NCBI GenBank assembly: GCA_049889215.1
Contig: JBMHDV010000020.1
Coordinates: forward strand, 1 to 64,000
Length of the DNA stretch: 64,000 nucleotides
Source: UBA817 sp049889215
Lineage (GTDB): Bacteria > Margulisbacteria > Marinamargulisbacteria > UBA817
Reading direction: 5' to 3'
Below the pieces are notes generated by a model. The model did not search any database, had not been told where the DNA came from, and saw only the letters and a program-made list of their open reading frames with translations. Shown piece after piece: positions 18,301 through 28,714 of the stretch (position 1 is its first letter; each line of letters begins with the position of its first letter). The position numbers and the translations under genes are program-made.

Positions 18301-21300
18301 CTCGATTTAGATTAAATCTACCCTCTTCAATCGTCATTGTGTTAAAGGCACCTTCTTGAACTGATTCAGACAAATGATCCACCATGGGACGCTTCGGCAG
18401 CTGTGTTCGAAACCGTTCCGTTTGAATAAGGGTCCGACGTTCGGTTGGCGATAATGATTTATAGGTGTGATCTGTATAACCAAATAAATAAAAAATGGCT
18501 TTTTCTAGTTCCGGTTGTGCAAATGGTTGATCGACAGAGTTAGAAAGCGCATGATTGATGGTCGTAAACACATCACGCTTGTCGTCTTGACTTAAATTTG
18601 AAAAAAATCGCTGACCAGCTGTATCATCTTGAATTAACACTAAATTTAAAAACCGACATTGATCGTCAAACGACATGGATTTATACAGTTTTGGCAAAAC
18701 AGAACCATCAATCAACCAATTGGTTAATGATGCCAGTGGTGTTACATACTGCGTTAACGCTGATTTCATCTTTTTATTTTCAGCATTAACCAGCGCATCC
18801 ATGACATTAACAGCGAGATCCGGTTGGAACTCCAACATCTCTGGCAAGAAACTTAATTGCGCATCAATATCCAACATCTGAGCAGCTACCGAAGAGTCAG
18901 TAGCATCACTTACTTCTATCCCTGAGTTAGTGGCACCCGTTGTTATTCCAGCCACCGACTGACTTGAATTCAAGTCGTCGTCGGATGCGTCTTTCACCGA
19001 AACATCTGGGTTACCTTGTGAATTCGTCGACGGCTGGAAATGACTTTCTCGTGAAAACATAAAGTTGTCCAATAATCGTGCAGGAACTGTCGCTAAAATA
19101 TCACGCACTTGTTTTCGATCATTCGTTGTATGAGCCTCATTTAAAATTGCAACAACAACTGGGCCAACCGTTTGTCTAATCGCATCAATATCAACCGTCC
19201 CCCACGCCAACTGGTGCCAATCGATTTCTTTTAATTTAGTATACAGATCCTTTGACGGCATTGGTTTGCCCCAAAGCACCAATTGAACCTCATCTGAATC
19301 AGTTTGAACATTCATTGTAGTAGGATCATTTAACTGATCCACAATCAGACTATAGTTCTTATATTGATCAATCGGACGCTTCTCTGGGGATGAGCGTTTA
19401 TTTTCACTTGATGATAAGACAGCTTTAAACTCCGAATTTAAATACACACCATGCCGCTGAAAATCCTGTGGAGTTAACGCGCTTAAATGAGGCTTTAATC
19501 GCTGCTTAAACTGTTTGGCCAAGGATGAATAACCATCTTCCAATGACATTACAAACTGCGCAAGGCCAACCAAACGAGCCTTTTGTTCTTGCTTATTGGG
19601 CTGCTGATCCACCGCTGCCAGTGTTGCATTAAACCGATCAATCAGACGTGACCGATATTGATACCGCCACCCCAATTGCCGACTCAACGTTGTTGGCGAA
19701 AAGGGGCCTGAACCCAATGTGTGGACGGCTGTTTTTCGATCGTACTTTAACGCCTCATTCAACGATTTTGCCATGGTTTTTGACCGTTCAGGGGACGATA
19801 ACCAATCATGCATAAATGTTGCCGCAGGGTCTGTCTTTGAACTAAAAAACTCCATCCCGTGCAACAACCGTCGTGCAGCCTTACCATTGCCCATCTGAAA
19901 TGCTAAATCAATGATCCCATCACTCCCATTTAACATCACATCCATTTGCTGAGCTTTTGTTAAACTTAACGATCGAACCAACGCATAAATTGATTTAGCG
20001 CCCCCTTGATTCACAGCCAATAAACGCTTTGCAAAATCCTGGGTTTGTTGTTTAACTTCATCACGTTCACTGATGGAATGACTAAGTGCATCTTTAAAAA
20101 AGGAGACAATTTCTTCATGACGCTTCCCTTGATGATGGGACATTCGGGTAAATAACTGTGCTAAATTTTGATGCACTCGAATATCATTTGTTTTTAAGGT
20201 TTCCTGCAGGTATGCCAATGACTTACGTAATTGAATATCGTCTTGCTTGTTATCCGCTGCTTTAAATGGATTTAGGTGAACCACCGTTGCTGCAGTTGCA
20301 TAAACAGCAAAATGTTGAATATTTTGAGACAACTTACTTAACGGTGCCATTTGAGGATTCAGCATTCGATGAAAAAATCGTGACAATTTACTACTGCTTT
20401 GTGAATAGTCATCGACTTGATTGGAAATCTTGACCATTTCATCCAACGAAGCAGAGATCCGTTGCAGCAAATCCAATTGATCCATCTGAACAATCACGTC
20501 GTTGTTTTGGCGAGAAAGGTTGATTTTATGCAAGGCTTGAATATCCGCCGAGAGCGTCTTCATTTCCTTAGTAAATTGGCCAGACAAACGCTCACCACCA
20601 TACCGAACCACCTGCTTATTTAAACGCCGAATGGCTTGCCAGACGCTGGCTGTTTGTTCAAGCTGGCCCAATGACCCAGAAAACTCTTTTGTTGACTTGC
20701 GAGAGAATACAGATGCAATCGATCGTCCAAGATTTTGGATAAAATTCAACTGAACCGGCTGTGCACCAACCGTTGAGGGATCCGTTAAATAAGCAGAAAC
20801 CACAGCCAACGAACGCTGCGCCTTTACGCCATCATTGGTCATAATGGCCTTTGCCAAGCCATCCGCTTGATTGGCCACCAATTGGCCATCCGAACGCAAA
20901 TGGAGCTTGCCCTGATTTTGAGCTGACTTGGACCAGGAATCCACCAGGTTTCTAACTGCCTTTGAAAAGAAACCATCAAAGTACTTAATTTTAGTCACTA
21001 AATCAGCATTCACTTTTTGCTTTGCCTTTTTAATATTAGAAACATACATCATGCGTTCCACCGTAGAACCAGCAACCATTTTATTGGCATAGTCTCCTTC
21101 AGCTGAGGCCATCACCGCGGCCTGTTTTGCAGCTAGGTCACTGCGTCGAACCGCAGATGCACCCACCCGCAACAGATCCTCAAAGAAGTTTAAGGCATTA
21201 TAAAAAACGTTATCCAAAAACTTGGTTGACCAATCGCGTGTCTTTGCAGCATCCACCTGCAACGACGACGACCGTTGTTGGGCCCGATAATTTGAATACT

Positions 21301-24300
21301 GGCTTAATCCCTTCACAACGCCAACTTTAATAAATTGTTGAAATGTCTCAAATCGTTCTTTTTGAATGGCATTAAATACACCAACCACTTCACCAGCCAG
21401 CGAATATCGATTGCCAAGGTTCTTCATCATCAACGATTTTTTTAAACTCATTAATGAACGTAAACCGCCCGCATATCCAAGGGACGTGGTCACCGCGCCC
21501 AAGTCATCCGCAATTGCCTGATACGCGTCAGCTACCGACTGACCGGCTTTTAACATGGCATCCCATTTGGCAAAAAGTTGCTTTAACAGCATATGCTGAT
21601 ACGCATTATGCAACCAATTGACACTTTGATATCCCAAACCTATGGCATTTCCTACCCCCGTATTGTTGTAAGCTGAATCAAAAATCATATTCTCTTGCTG
21701 TGTTGAAAATGCCAAATAATTGGATTCAAATTCACTAGCCGCAGCTAGTGACTGACCCGAATACGGCATGGATGTTCGGCCAGCCGCCTGTTTTTTTGAT
21801 GATGAATCAACATCTAATAATTGGTCAGACAATTTATTTTCAACCACACCACCACGAAAATTAATGTAACTTAACATGATCCCTTGGAACATGTTGGCAA
21901 AGGCTTTCACCATAATAATATCAAGCAATCCAACCGATGCTTTAGCAAATAACTTTGCACCAAAATACAACCCAAAAAAGATACCTTCATACGTGACTCG
22001 CTCAACGCGACGCATGGCATTAAACTTACTATTATTTAACGATACCGCCGTTGACTGCATGGATTGAATCCGTCCCAACTCTTCGACGTCATGGGTAACT
22101 TCACGTTCAATCACTTGAATTAAATTGCCAAAACCATCCCCGGAAACTTGGCCATCTCCACGCACTGATTTAGTCAACGAAGAAATGTAGTTTTTGATGG
22201 CCATCATGCGCATAACCGTCAAAATAGATGTCATGCCCAACTCAATAATTTGAGTTCGCTTTGCATTAAACGCGTTATAATCCACCGACTGTAAATGATT
22301 GGAAAACAACGATAACGACTGACCTTGCTTTAATGGCGGAATCTCAGCTGCCTCTTTTAATAGGTTGAAAGCACCTTTCCGATAATCCGCCAACGGCTGG
22401 TTAGAAAACCGGGAATCTGAAAACAAACCACCAGTTGAGGCACTGACTGTTGGTGCATATGCCGCTGTGTATCGGGCATTGGATAAATGTTGAAGATACC
22501 CTTCCTTCTGAAAATTATTGGTCCGTATGTATTCCTCAGAATAAGGGTTATTACCAAACCAATTGTAATGCAATGCATACACTTCAAAAATATTAATCGT
22601 GGAATCAATTAACTGGCCAAACTTTGGCAGTGCCATCATTGGGGCAATACCGACAGATTTAAAGATGGAGTCTGTAAATCGCTCAACACGTGTTTTATCA
22701 ACATTCACATTATGATTGGTGGCTGACTCGTAATGCGATAATAAATGATCATACAATTGCACATCAACGCCCACCAAACCAAAACTTGTTTCGAATATCT
22801 TTTGTAAATTTGATGCCACTTTTGCTTTTTGTTGGTTTCCAACCTGAGCACCTAAGGTTGCAATGGTATCGGTAATTATCGTAACCAATTGATACATAAA
22901 CCGTAAGCGTTCCTGAAACAACCGAATATGGTCCTTATGCTGACCAATATTGTACTGGTTTAGCATCACTCGTTTTGAGCTGGTATCCATTGATAAAAAA
23001 GGATCCTTCAAATCAATGCCCAATGCACGCCCTTGTGAAATCAGGCCAGTATTATCTGCCCCATTCAAGGTTTGCTGGTATCCTGTCATTAAACGTAAAA
23101 TTCGACTCGAAAAATCCATCGAAAATTGCGCTGAAGGCGCCGATGATTGACCAGAACTTGCGGTTTGAAATAATGGTAATTGTTGAGTCGAAGATGCACC
23201 AGCGGCTGTTGTTAAACGCTTTGGCACCACATAATGATTACCATTAAAATCTCTTATGTGACCGGCATGAACCAATTCATTAAATAATCCTTGCCGATCC
23301 GCAGGCGCCGATAAGAAAGATAGGTCATTAACTGTAATTGGGGTTGTGCGAGGATGGGTTTTTAATAATGCATCAACATCTTGTTGTTGGGCCAAATACT
23401 TGGATGACAATGGCAGTTTATAAATAACGGATTGTTGTGTCAGCTGATTACTGGATTGAACAGTGTCACCCAATTCTTGCTTCATTTGATCCTTAATATC
23501 ATCGGGTGAACCATCAATAAGCGGATCTGTTCCCGATTGACCTTGGTTACGCAAGCGTTGAATAATCGCATCTCGATCTGGCGCAAACACATCACCCAAT
23601 ATTTGCGACGAGAAATGACCTAAAATACCCATTATATTCGTGGCTACATTGTGGCCAGTCGAACCGGGTAAAAACGCCATAATCAATGGCTTTAGACCCG
23701 TCGAAACCAATGTCCCCACACTTTCACCCATAAAGTCAGCCAAAGGATTATCTTTGCCTGAAATATTCACAGTAAAGGTGTCAAACATTAACTCAATCGC
23801 GTCTTTTGTATGGGATGCAATAATCTCTTCATCAGACATCGACGAATCGGTTTGGAACCGATTTTCAAACATTGATCCATCACTAAAGTCAGGAATAAAT
23901 AAATCAAAAAATTCATCTGGGATCACTGTTCCCATAATGGTTCCTAAATCTTCGATTAATGACCCACCCATGGCAGATAAATCATCCAAAAACGAATCGG
24001 TTTTTAAGCCCAACTCAGCGGGTGAATGAATGGTTGTTCCCGTTGATGTGTATGAAAACACATCCTCAACATTATAGGTTGCCTGATACTCCGCCAATGG
24101 CATCAGTTGACCAGACACCAACGATGGATCCAATACCATGGTCTGACCATCCATTGGAATGGTCATATACACATGCCCCTCACGTTGCCCATCAATCGTA
24201 ACATATGCGGCATGCGACTGTGGCTTCAAGTCAGTTAAACCAGCCTCGTTAAAGGCCGCCAATAATAGGCTATGCTCCAAATGAACAAGGTCTTCACAAT

Positions 24301-27300
24301 CCCCACTCAAGCGCTTAGCAACATCACCAACCGGTGCCCAGTCATCCTCAGCACCATCAGAAATATAGGTGGTTTTTGCTGCCATAAACGAATGAATCGT
24401 TTGAATAATTTCAACTGGATCAGTTGGAACCCCAGCGGGAAAACAGGCATCATGAAGCAACGCTTGAACCGCCGGATCAGACGGATTAATGTAAGTATGT
24501 GCATTGGTGTAATCCACAACGGATCTTGGCATAACATCTGTTGGAACCGTTTGAGTGGCACTGGTAGCAAAACCTGTTGAATCAAGCCCAGGCATGTTGG
24601 TTTGAAACGTATCCTCAACCTGACGCTCCAATTGATTAAACGCACCCACCTCTGCAGACATTTTTTGATGCAAGTCCTGTTCAAGATGATACCCACGCCA
24701 CGATTCTGCCAAACTTAAAATGGACGATGCCATGGTTAAAAAGATACCCACAACATGGGTCAGTGGCGTTGGCGTTAACATTAATAACGCACCAACAATG
24801 CTTGTCCAGGTGGATGTAATATCAAGGCCTCGCAAATACGGGTCTGCCAACTTCACCAAATTTAAACGCAATTTATGCATTTCATTGATTCGTTCTGTCA
24901 TTTGAACCGTACTAGAATGCACGGAAGACAACTGCCGTTCAGCAATCCCAATGTGTGATTCCATTAAATTGGATTGCCAATCGCCATAATGCGATGACGA
25001 CGTTGCATTACCGTCCAGCTTTTTAGATAAACTTTCAAACAGCTTACTATACGCTGAAGTTAGCGTCATAAAGACGCGCCGCGACATGGTCATTAACATA
25101 AAGTTTTTACGCGCAACATTAATTAAATCAACATTGGCAATTTGAAACCCTGCACCTGCCTCATCAATGGCCGCTGCAGCTTGAGACAAGTGCAACGTCT
25201 TGCCCGACTGTTTATTCACCATCATGCGCTGCAATTGACGAAACTGCTCGTCTGTTAGTTTTCCTTTTACACTAGCAGGAACTGCCGCAGTTAAATCGAT
25301 GGCATGCGATTGAATTTCACTATTGTTATCAATATAACCTAAGCCATTGGGGTTATCATCACTTTTTGGTCCTAACATTTGCTTTAAGCGTGTTGTTGTT
25401 AGGGTATTCTCGTGATTCTTAATATAGTCGTATCGAATACCATAATGTGAACGAGCCGGATAATAGTTTAATATTCCAGCATCCACGAGTGCAGTTAATA
25501 CACCCGCTCGATCCGCGGCTGGAATGGTTGAAAATGTTTCAGCTGTAATTGGCGTGTTTTGCTGTAACACAGTTGATAATGCAGCCGAAATTTGAGTTTG
25601 GTATTTTTTGTAGTTGCTTGTCTCAGGCAAATCAAAGGTCGGGTTTGACGACTGAAACGGAAGTAAATCCGAGGTTGTTAAATAACTTTTTTGACCATAC
25701 GTGTTATGGGTAGACTTAATATCTATTGTGCTAGATAATGCATCAAAATCAATCGAAACTGCATCATCTGACTCTCGTGCCATTAGGTCCATCACACCAT
25801 GCAGTTGTTCAGACGTATTAAATCGTTGCATTGAAACAACCCCCACACCGCGCTCAGAAAGCGATTTATGGTCCTGCAACTGACGGCGAATATTGGCCTC
25901 TAATGCGGCCTTATCTAATGTTGTATTCGGGTAACGGGTCAAAAACTGCTCAAACTGTTCTTGGATCAACGCCTTCATTCGAATGGCTTCGTCATCCGTT
26001 GGATAAAAATCTTTTAAACCTGGCGCTTGATCAACTTGCGTCGCTGTAAATAACGGCACGGTTGCTAAATCAACGCCCGCCGAAATCATCCCATGCTCAT
26101 CAATCACACCATTGGCCATCAAAGCTGACCACAAATGCATGGATGTGATTTGCGTGTTATCCTGCGCTTGATCCCACAACATAGACGAAAAGTAAGATGG
26201 CATCACATTCGCACCAAACTGAGGAACATCAATCATGGCCAGCTGCATGCTCTTGCGGTTATCGCTTAACATATCGTAGTAATCTTGCTGCAATTGTGCT
26301 TTAAATCGTTCACCACGAATTTGATATTCGTTACCTAAAAATGCATCACCCAACTGTTTATCGACTTTGGCGAATTGCTCATCAACTTTTGATAATGCTG
26401 TTTGATAACGTGATTCATTGGTCTTATCGATGGTGGTTTGGAACATATCCATTAATGAGTTAATGGACTGGTTCAGTCCACTGGTATACCCATTAAATGA
26501 CTGAACAATTTTTTGACGCTGTTTTGCAGACGACGATGCTGAAGATGCCCCTTCACCCAATTTTGCAGCGATGCTCGATGTCATGTCAGACACACTAAAT
26601 ACAGCCGTTAGAATAGCAGATATTTTCGTTTGCAATGTAAACAATCGCGCCAAATCTTGTTGAAGCTTTTGTTGGTTTATTCGTACAAATAAGCTATTGG
26701 TATCTGAATTTTTCTGATACCCGCCAATAACATACGGCGACACCGTCTGAAATGCACCTTGTGCATGCCCTGCATAAATGGGTGTATTCGGCGCGGTTAA
26801 ACCATTTAGAACCTGCTCAGATAATGTTTCAAACTCACTAAGCGCCTTGGCCAATGGTTCATTTTGAACATCGGTTGCTGCTAGTGTCGAAAAATAAAAA
26901 GCGCGTTGATTCAATAAATCAACCAGCCGTTGATAATGTGAACCAGACCCTCGCAACTCAAAATACGAGGCCATCTTTGCCATAATGGCAGGGTCTTTCA
27001 AGGCTTCTATTTGAATAACACCAGCAGAATTAATGACACCTGATGTTTCTAACACAAAAAATAAATCATTTTTAGACACACGATGCGGGGTTTGGCTAAC
27101 CGAGTGATAAGTCACCAGAGCCTTGCCATTCAATTGAGCATGAGAACGAATCATGCCCGCTGCCTCTAGTGCATTGTAAACCACCATTTGAGATACACTT
27201 AACTGCGAAAAATCAGACGGCTGCAATGGCTGATTAAAGTTTAAACTATGATTTAAGCGTTCATTAATGGCCAAGCGATCTGCATCTGTTAATGACTCTA

Positions 27301-28714
27301 AGCCTGGCAATGTTGCCAACTGCCCACGAAAATCATACAAATCAAATGTCTCTAAATCAACCAAATCAATCACACCCGAATGATGCGCATTGTTGGTTGT
27401 TTTTAGTTGATTAAGTTCATGTGCAATTACTTTTTGAATTAAGGCGTCATATGAATCAATGGTGAACTCCCGTGCATTACTAGATAACACCGTATTCAAT
27501 GATTTATCTGTCCCAAATACTGATTGAAATTTTTCATTTAATTCTTGCTTGCCATCGGAGGTCGAAAACCCAACCAAATCATCCGCTGTAACATGCAACT
27601 TCGTTTCAACCGATGTGTATTCAAAATATGTGACAAACCCATGCTCTGAACAAAAATCGGACCATAATGGTAACGCATCAACAGATGCCACATCTGGCGC
27701 AAGTAAATCAATCACACGGGTTGCATCCCCTTGGTTCCATTGAACAACACTATGACCAAACACCAATGGTTCTGCACCAACAACACCAGCAACCACCGAC
27801 ACATCTGGCGCCTGGCGATCAGGCAAATCCGCATATACCGCATGGAGGGCAGCAAAAAATAAGTGACTCACATCCTCACAGTCACCTGACTTCGTTGTAA
27901 GAATGGTTTTAATCGGGGCCCAATCGTCCCCCAAATCAGCACGGTAGTCAATGTCATTTTTGACTGCTGTCATCAGCGCAAAAACAATATCATCATCACT
28001 CAAGCCAGCAGTGCCTGCTGGAAATACATCTTTTAACCATTGATCCAAGGCCTGCTGATCCGCTGTTGATAACTGTAAAACCTCATGCGCTTGCGTATAA
28101 TCAACGGTGGGCGCTGCGGGTTGATTTACCCATTGTTCGCGCAACAAAATACTAACGCCACGATGGGCCTGTGGGTCATATTGGACAGGAGTATATTGGT
28201 CGTATTGCAAGGTAATCACCTCATCACCAAACGTGACCTGGCAATAAACAGCATACTGATCAAATGCATTAAGGGCATCAAAAACCACCACCTGATCCAA
28301 CGGGGGCGGTGACATTCCATTCCCCCAAGCTTGTAAAAGCGCCCCCTCCAACACAACACGTTCAACACTTGAAACCGAGTCCATCGGCATTGATGAAAAC
28401 CAGAAATGAAATTGCATTAATGCATCTGAATCCATCATTGCATTCGCTGGCAAAACACCGGTTTGCTTTAGATGCTCAACCAAACGTAAAAGTTCGGGAG
28501 AATCACCGGTAAGCGTACCAGACGTCACCTGATCCAACACATCGGACCAGACAGCATTAAAGTCAGAAGGGTTCGGGGCATCCGCACTCAGTTGAGCAGC
28601 GTCAACAACCGGCGCCACATGCGGGGAATCAATGACCTGAATATCATGGGCCGCATCAATAACCGGACGTTCAATGTGCCCAGCAGATGAAGTTGTGCTT
28701 TTTTCTGTTAACAT
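15332..28714 (-). CDS. Giant protein (4460 aa) with two transglutaminase-like domains
   Basis: One uninterrupted 13.4-kb frame. Residues ~235-350 form a transglutaminase-like domain: Cys279 in GDCEDVSHLF, His321 in FGHSVVQW, Asp336 in VIDLLAP. A second lies at ~1400-1545: Cys1473 in GDCEDLVHL, His1514 in EGHVYMTIP, Asp1529 in VLDPSLV. Both triads are intact and the domains share upstream text (DDWAP), so they arose by duplication. Between and after them are copies of a short module (LWSALMANGVIDEHGMIS at ~860; others at ~510, 550, 1070, 1810) and helical stretches with hydrophobic segments (ALLMLTPTPLTHVVGIFLTM near ~1310). From about residue 2000 it is long helical solenoid and coiled coil. 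Near residue 3460 are three tandem 27-residue repeats. No signal peptide. The family is known for peptidase, amidase or cross-linking activity; which applies here is unknown. The start (ATG 28714) has no clear Shine-Dalgarno, but TTGCAA-16-TACGAT lies just upstream. Confidence 0.9.
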   Translation of the reverse strand: MLTEKSTTSSAGHIERPVIDAAHDIQVIDSPHVAPVVDAAQLSADAPNPSDFNAVWSDVLDQVTSGTLTGDSPELLRLVEHLKQTGVLPANAMMDSDALMQFHFWFSSMPMDSVSSVERVVLEGALLQAWGNGMSPPPLDQVVVFDALNAFDQYAVYCQVTFGDEVITLQYDQYTPVQYDPQAHRGVSILLREQWVNQPAAPTVDYTQAHEVLQLSTADQQALDQWLKDVFPAGTAGLSDDDIVFALMTAVKNDIDYRADLGDDWAPIKTILTTKSGDCEDVSHLFFAALHAVYADLPDRQAPDVSVVAGVVGAEPLVFGHSVVQWNQGDATRVIDLLAPDVASVDALPLWSDFCSEHGFVTYFEYTSVETKLHVTADDLVGFSTSDGKQELNEKFQSVFGTDKSLNTVLSSNAREFTIDSYDALIQKVIAHELNQLKTTNNAHHSGVIDLVDLETFDLYDFRGQLATLPGLESLTDADRLAINERLNHSLNFNQPLQPSDFSQLSVSQMVVYNALEAAGMIRSHAQLNGKALVTYHSVSQTPHRVSKNDLFFVLETSGVINSAGVIQIEALKDPAIMAKMASYFELRGSGSHYQRLVDLLNQRAFYFSTLAATDVQNEPLAKALSEFETLSEQVLNGLTAPNTPIYAGHAQGAFQTVSPYVIGGYQKNSDTNSLFVRINQQKLQQDLARLFTLQTKISAILTAVFSVSDMTSSIAAKLGEGASSASSSAKQRQKIVQSFNGYTSGLNQSINSLMDMFQTTIDKTNESRYQTALSKVDEQFAKVDKQLGDAFLGNEYQIRGERFKAQLQQDYYDMLSDNRKSMQLAMIDVPQFGANVMPSYFSSMLWDQAQDNTQITSMHLWSALMANGVIDEHGMISAGVDLATVPLFTATQVDQAPGLKDFYPTDDEAIRMKALIQEQFEQFLTRYPNTTLDKAALEANIRRQLQDHKSLSERGVGVVSMQRFNTSEQLHGVMDLMARESDDAVSIDFDALSSTIDIKSTHNTYGQKSYLTTSDLLPFQSSNPTFDLPETSNYKKYQTQISAALSTVLQQNTPITAETFSTIPAADRAGVLTALVDAGILNYYPARSHYGIRYDYIKNHENTLTTTRLKQMLGPKSDDNPNGLGYIDNNSEIQSHAIDLTAAVPASVKGKLTDEQFRQLQRMMVNKQSGKTLHLSQAAAAIDEAGAGFQIANVDLINVARKNFMLMTMSRRVFMTLTSAYSKLFESLSKKLDGNATSSSHYGDWQSNLMESHIGIAERQLSSVHSSTVQMTERINEMHKLRLNLVKLADPYLRGLDITSTWTSIVGALLMLTPTPLTHVVGIFLTMASSILSLAESWRGYHLEQDLHQKMSAEVGAFNQLERQVEDTFQTNMPGLDSTGFATSATQTVPTDVMPRSVVDYTNAHTYINPSDPAVQALLHDACFPAGVPTDPVEIIQTIHSFMAAKTTYISDGAEDDWAPVGDVAKRLSGDCEDLVHLEHSLLLAAFNEAGLTDLKPQSHAAYVTIDGQREGHVYMTIPMDGQTMVLDPSLVSGQLMPLAEYQATYNVEDVFSYTSTGTTIHSPAELGLKTDSFLDDLSAMGGSLIEDLGTIMGTVIPDEFFDLFIPDFSDGSMFENRFQTDSSMSDEEIIASHTKDAIELMFDTFTVNISGKDNPLADFMGESVGTLVSTGLKPLIMAFLPGSTGHNVATNIMGILGHFSSQILGDVFAPDRDAIIQRLRNQGQSGTDPLIDGSPDDIKDQMKQELGDTVQSSNQLTQQSVIYKLPLSSKYLAQQQDVDALLKTHPRTTPITVNDLSFLSAPADRQGLFNELVHAGHIRDFNGNHYVVPKRLTTAAGASSTQQLPLFQTASSGQSSAPSAQFSMDFSSRILRLMTGYQQTLNGADNTGLISQGRALGIDLKDPFLSMDTSSKRVMLNQYNIGQHKDHIRLFQERLRFMYQLVTIITDTIATLGAQVGNQQKAKVASNLQKIFETSFGLVGVDVQLYDHLLSHYESATNHNVNVDKTRVERFTDSIFKSVGIAPMMALPKFGQLIDSTINIFEVYALHYNWFGNNPYSEEYIRTNNFQKEGYLQHLSNARYTAAYAPTVSASTGGLFSDSRFSNQPLADYRKGAFNLLKEAAEIPPLKQGQSLSLFSNHLQSVDYNAFNAKRTQIIELGMTSILTVMRMMAIKNYISSLTKSVRGDGQVSGDGFGNLIQVIEREVTHDVEELGRIQSMQSTAVSLNNSKFNAMRRVERVTYEGIFFGLYFGAKLFAKASVGLLDIIMVKAFANMFQGIMLSYINFRGGVVENKLSDQLLDVDSSSKKQAAGRTSMPYSGQSLAAASEFESNYLAFSTQQENMIFDSAYNNTGVGNAIGLGYQSVNWLHNAYQHMLLKQLFAKWDAMLKAGQSVADAYQAIADDLGAVTTSLGYAGGLRSLMSLKKSLMMKNLGNRYSLAGEVVGVFNAIQKERFETFQQFIKVGVVKGLSQYSNYRAQQRSSSLQVDAAKTRDWSTKFLDNVFYNALNFFEDLLRVGASAVRRSDLAAKQAAVMASAEGDYANKMVAGSTVERMMYVSNIKKAKQKVNADLVTKIKYFDGFFSKAVRNLVDSWSKSAQNQGKLHLRSDGQLVANQADGLAKAIMTNDGVKAQRSLAVVSAYLTDPSTVGAQPVQLNFIQNLGRSIASVFSRKSTKEFSGSLGQLEQTASVWQAIRRLNKQVVRYGGERLSGQFTKEMKTLSADIQALHKINLSRQNNDVIVQMDQLDLLQRISASLDEMVKISNQVDDYSQSSSKLSRFFHRMLNPQMAPLSKLSQNIQHFAVYATAATVVHLNPFKAADNKQDDIQLRKSLAYLQETLKTNDIRVHQNLAQLFTRMSHHQGKRHEEIVSFFKDALSHSISERDEVKQQTQDFAKRLLAVNQGGAKSIYALVRSLSLTKAQQMDVMLNGSDGIIDLAFQMGNGKAARRLLHGMEFFSSKTDPAATFMHDWLSSPERSKTMAKSLNEALKYDRKTAVHTLGSGPFSPTTLSRQLGWRYQYRSRLIDRFNATLAAVDQQPNKQEQKARLVGLAQFVMSLEDGYSSLAKQFKQRLKPHLSALTPQDFQRHGVYLNSEFKAVLSSSENKRSSPEKRPIDQYKNYSLIVDQLNDPTTMNVQTDSDEVQLVLWGKPMPSKDLYTKLKEIDWHQLAWGTVDIDAIRQTVGPVVVAILNEAHTTNDRKQVRDILATVPARLLDNFMFSRESHFQPSTNSQGNPDVSVKDASDDDLNSSQSVAGITTGATNSGIEVSDATDSSVAAQMLDIDAQLSFLPEMLEFQPDLAVNVMDALVNAENKKMKSALTQYVTPLASLTNWLIDGSVLPKLYKSMSFDDQCRFLNLVLIQDDTAGQRFFSNLSQDDKRDVFTTINHALSNSVDQPFAQPELEKAIFYLFGYTDHTYKSLSPTERRTLIQTERFRTQLPKRPMVDHLSESVQEGAFNTMTIEEGRFNLNREEGPGITVEPGVFNTMTIEEGGFNPNREEGPGITVEPGVFNTMTIEEGGFNPNREEGPEITVQEAEHNEVSVNEGVFSSNQNSQPQPNPLQGDDGLTPPGPTSPSSHDSLDMPVSTQDHRMVSSPSQVNTHSNEVNEPVSSVSFPSLNDEQPGQSSSQSVAEASSIIEPLANSDSQDPQGLEQTNKRDSLEHAQLELFYFKDHDPFGLVYSDPYRVGGANYQDTNKHQLKKMIQADSVALHQFVHNNPSMTTQFDIAATSQRIRRNETHIQAEELKDKLAEFTKFLKVSLGNEPGQDGVVKEEDERKKMFKDQVKSKFNLFNDISSAEMPSMRHWELSNWLKENTDLIHEVFNHAMSNDYSQLFEDTFLPIDASFFKADTNTEKNIVAQQQMGARVQSLVASSVLRETHHDYRPVSEILTQFSLIPKGQQQAAYVSMVQQFTQFVGHHQLASASRMLDVLKPLYQTVSRHASTPECQKVTLSFINELLDHSIHLDSSQKETVLLLLHYTSTKENPFCQFYKLKRFIGQTAIQDYLAQLPRGLAYGDTFIKGLKRQVTHDDDLDVVKFDDLDMSNLNKLVKDDPSRFDATVMAGLQQPNGQQQLFQLLDKCIGSNDNHALGHKMYDIAVKDPTQPDFQRKFFRHLKAVNHTRMAGLFRNDEPVMTFILGNSFQSKELTQLQKDVLQGFRDGFMNQHQNILQVDSYFETKSLIGKQSLRSFLDVIFKGIKLNTTNAMALKHLLFSNNANQSRSQQSFLVQFIIGQLLKSERKSDSEYGLKMVAKIDSFTAQLSSREKDMFYAELAHYFKKGSWQGLFYRFKEKSTSYSARAHHTRWEKLIGACNPAKNSALFAHMFVSMASHSTSAKSLKLMEGVIKTIIKSPNGLSQFSLKCETLMSHNQREQLLKFTSKNNVPSIKRVLEHATRPRNFQMAYRQEMLKALKVQKLEKELSAYEWADFLRSYAKYARNFEYERTSSMSVSHVSGSLSIGT
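18118..18356 (-). repeat. Tandem 81-bp (27-aa) coding repeat, three copies
   Basis: Three head-to-tail copies with an exact 81-nt period (the marker CAATCGTCATTG recurs at 18166, 18247 and 18328). They encode FNTMTIEEGGFNPNREEG plus GITVEPGV inside the 4460-aa protein, in frame. Copies differ at only a few bases, so the array is young or kept homogeneous. It sits in an acidic, proline/serine-rich linker between two helical regions. In-frame period means copy-number change would only lengthen the linker. Confidence 0.95.

Noticed and set aside
18118..18356. CRISPR-like array
   Set aside because: The 81-bp repeats are contiguous without spacers and lie in frame within a coding region.
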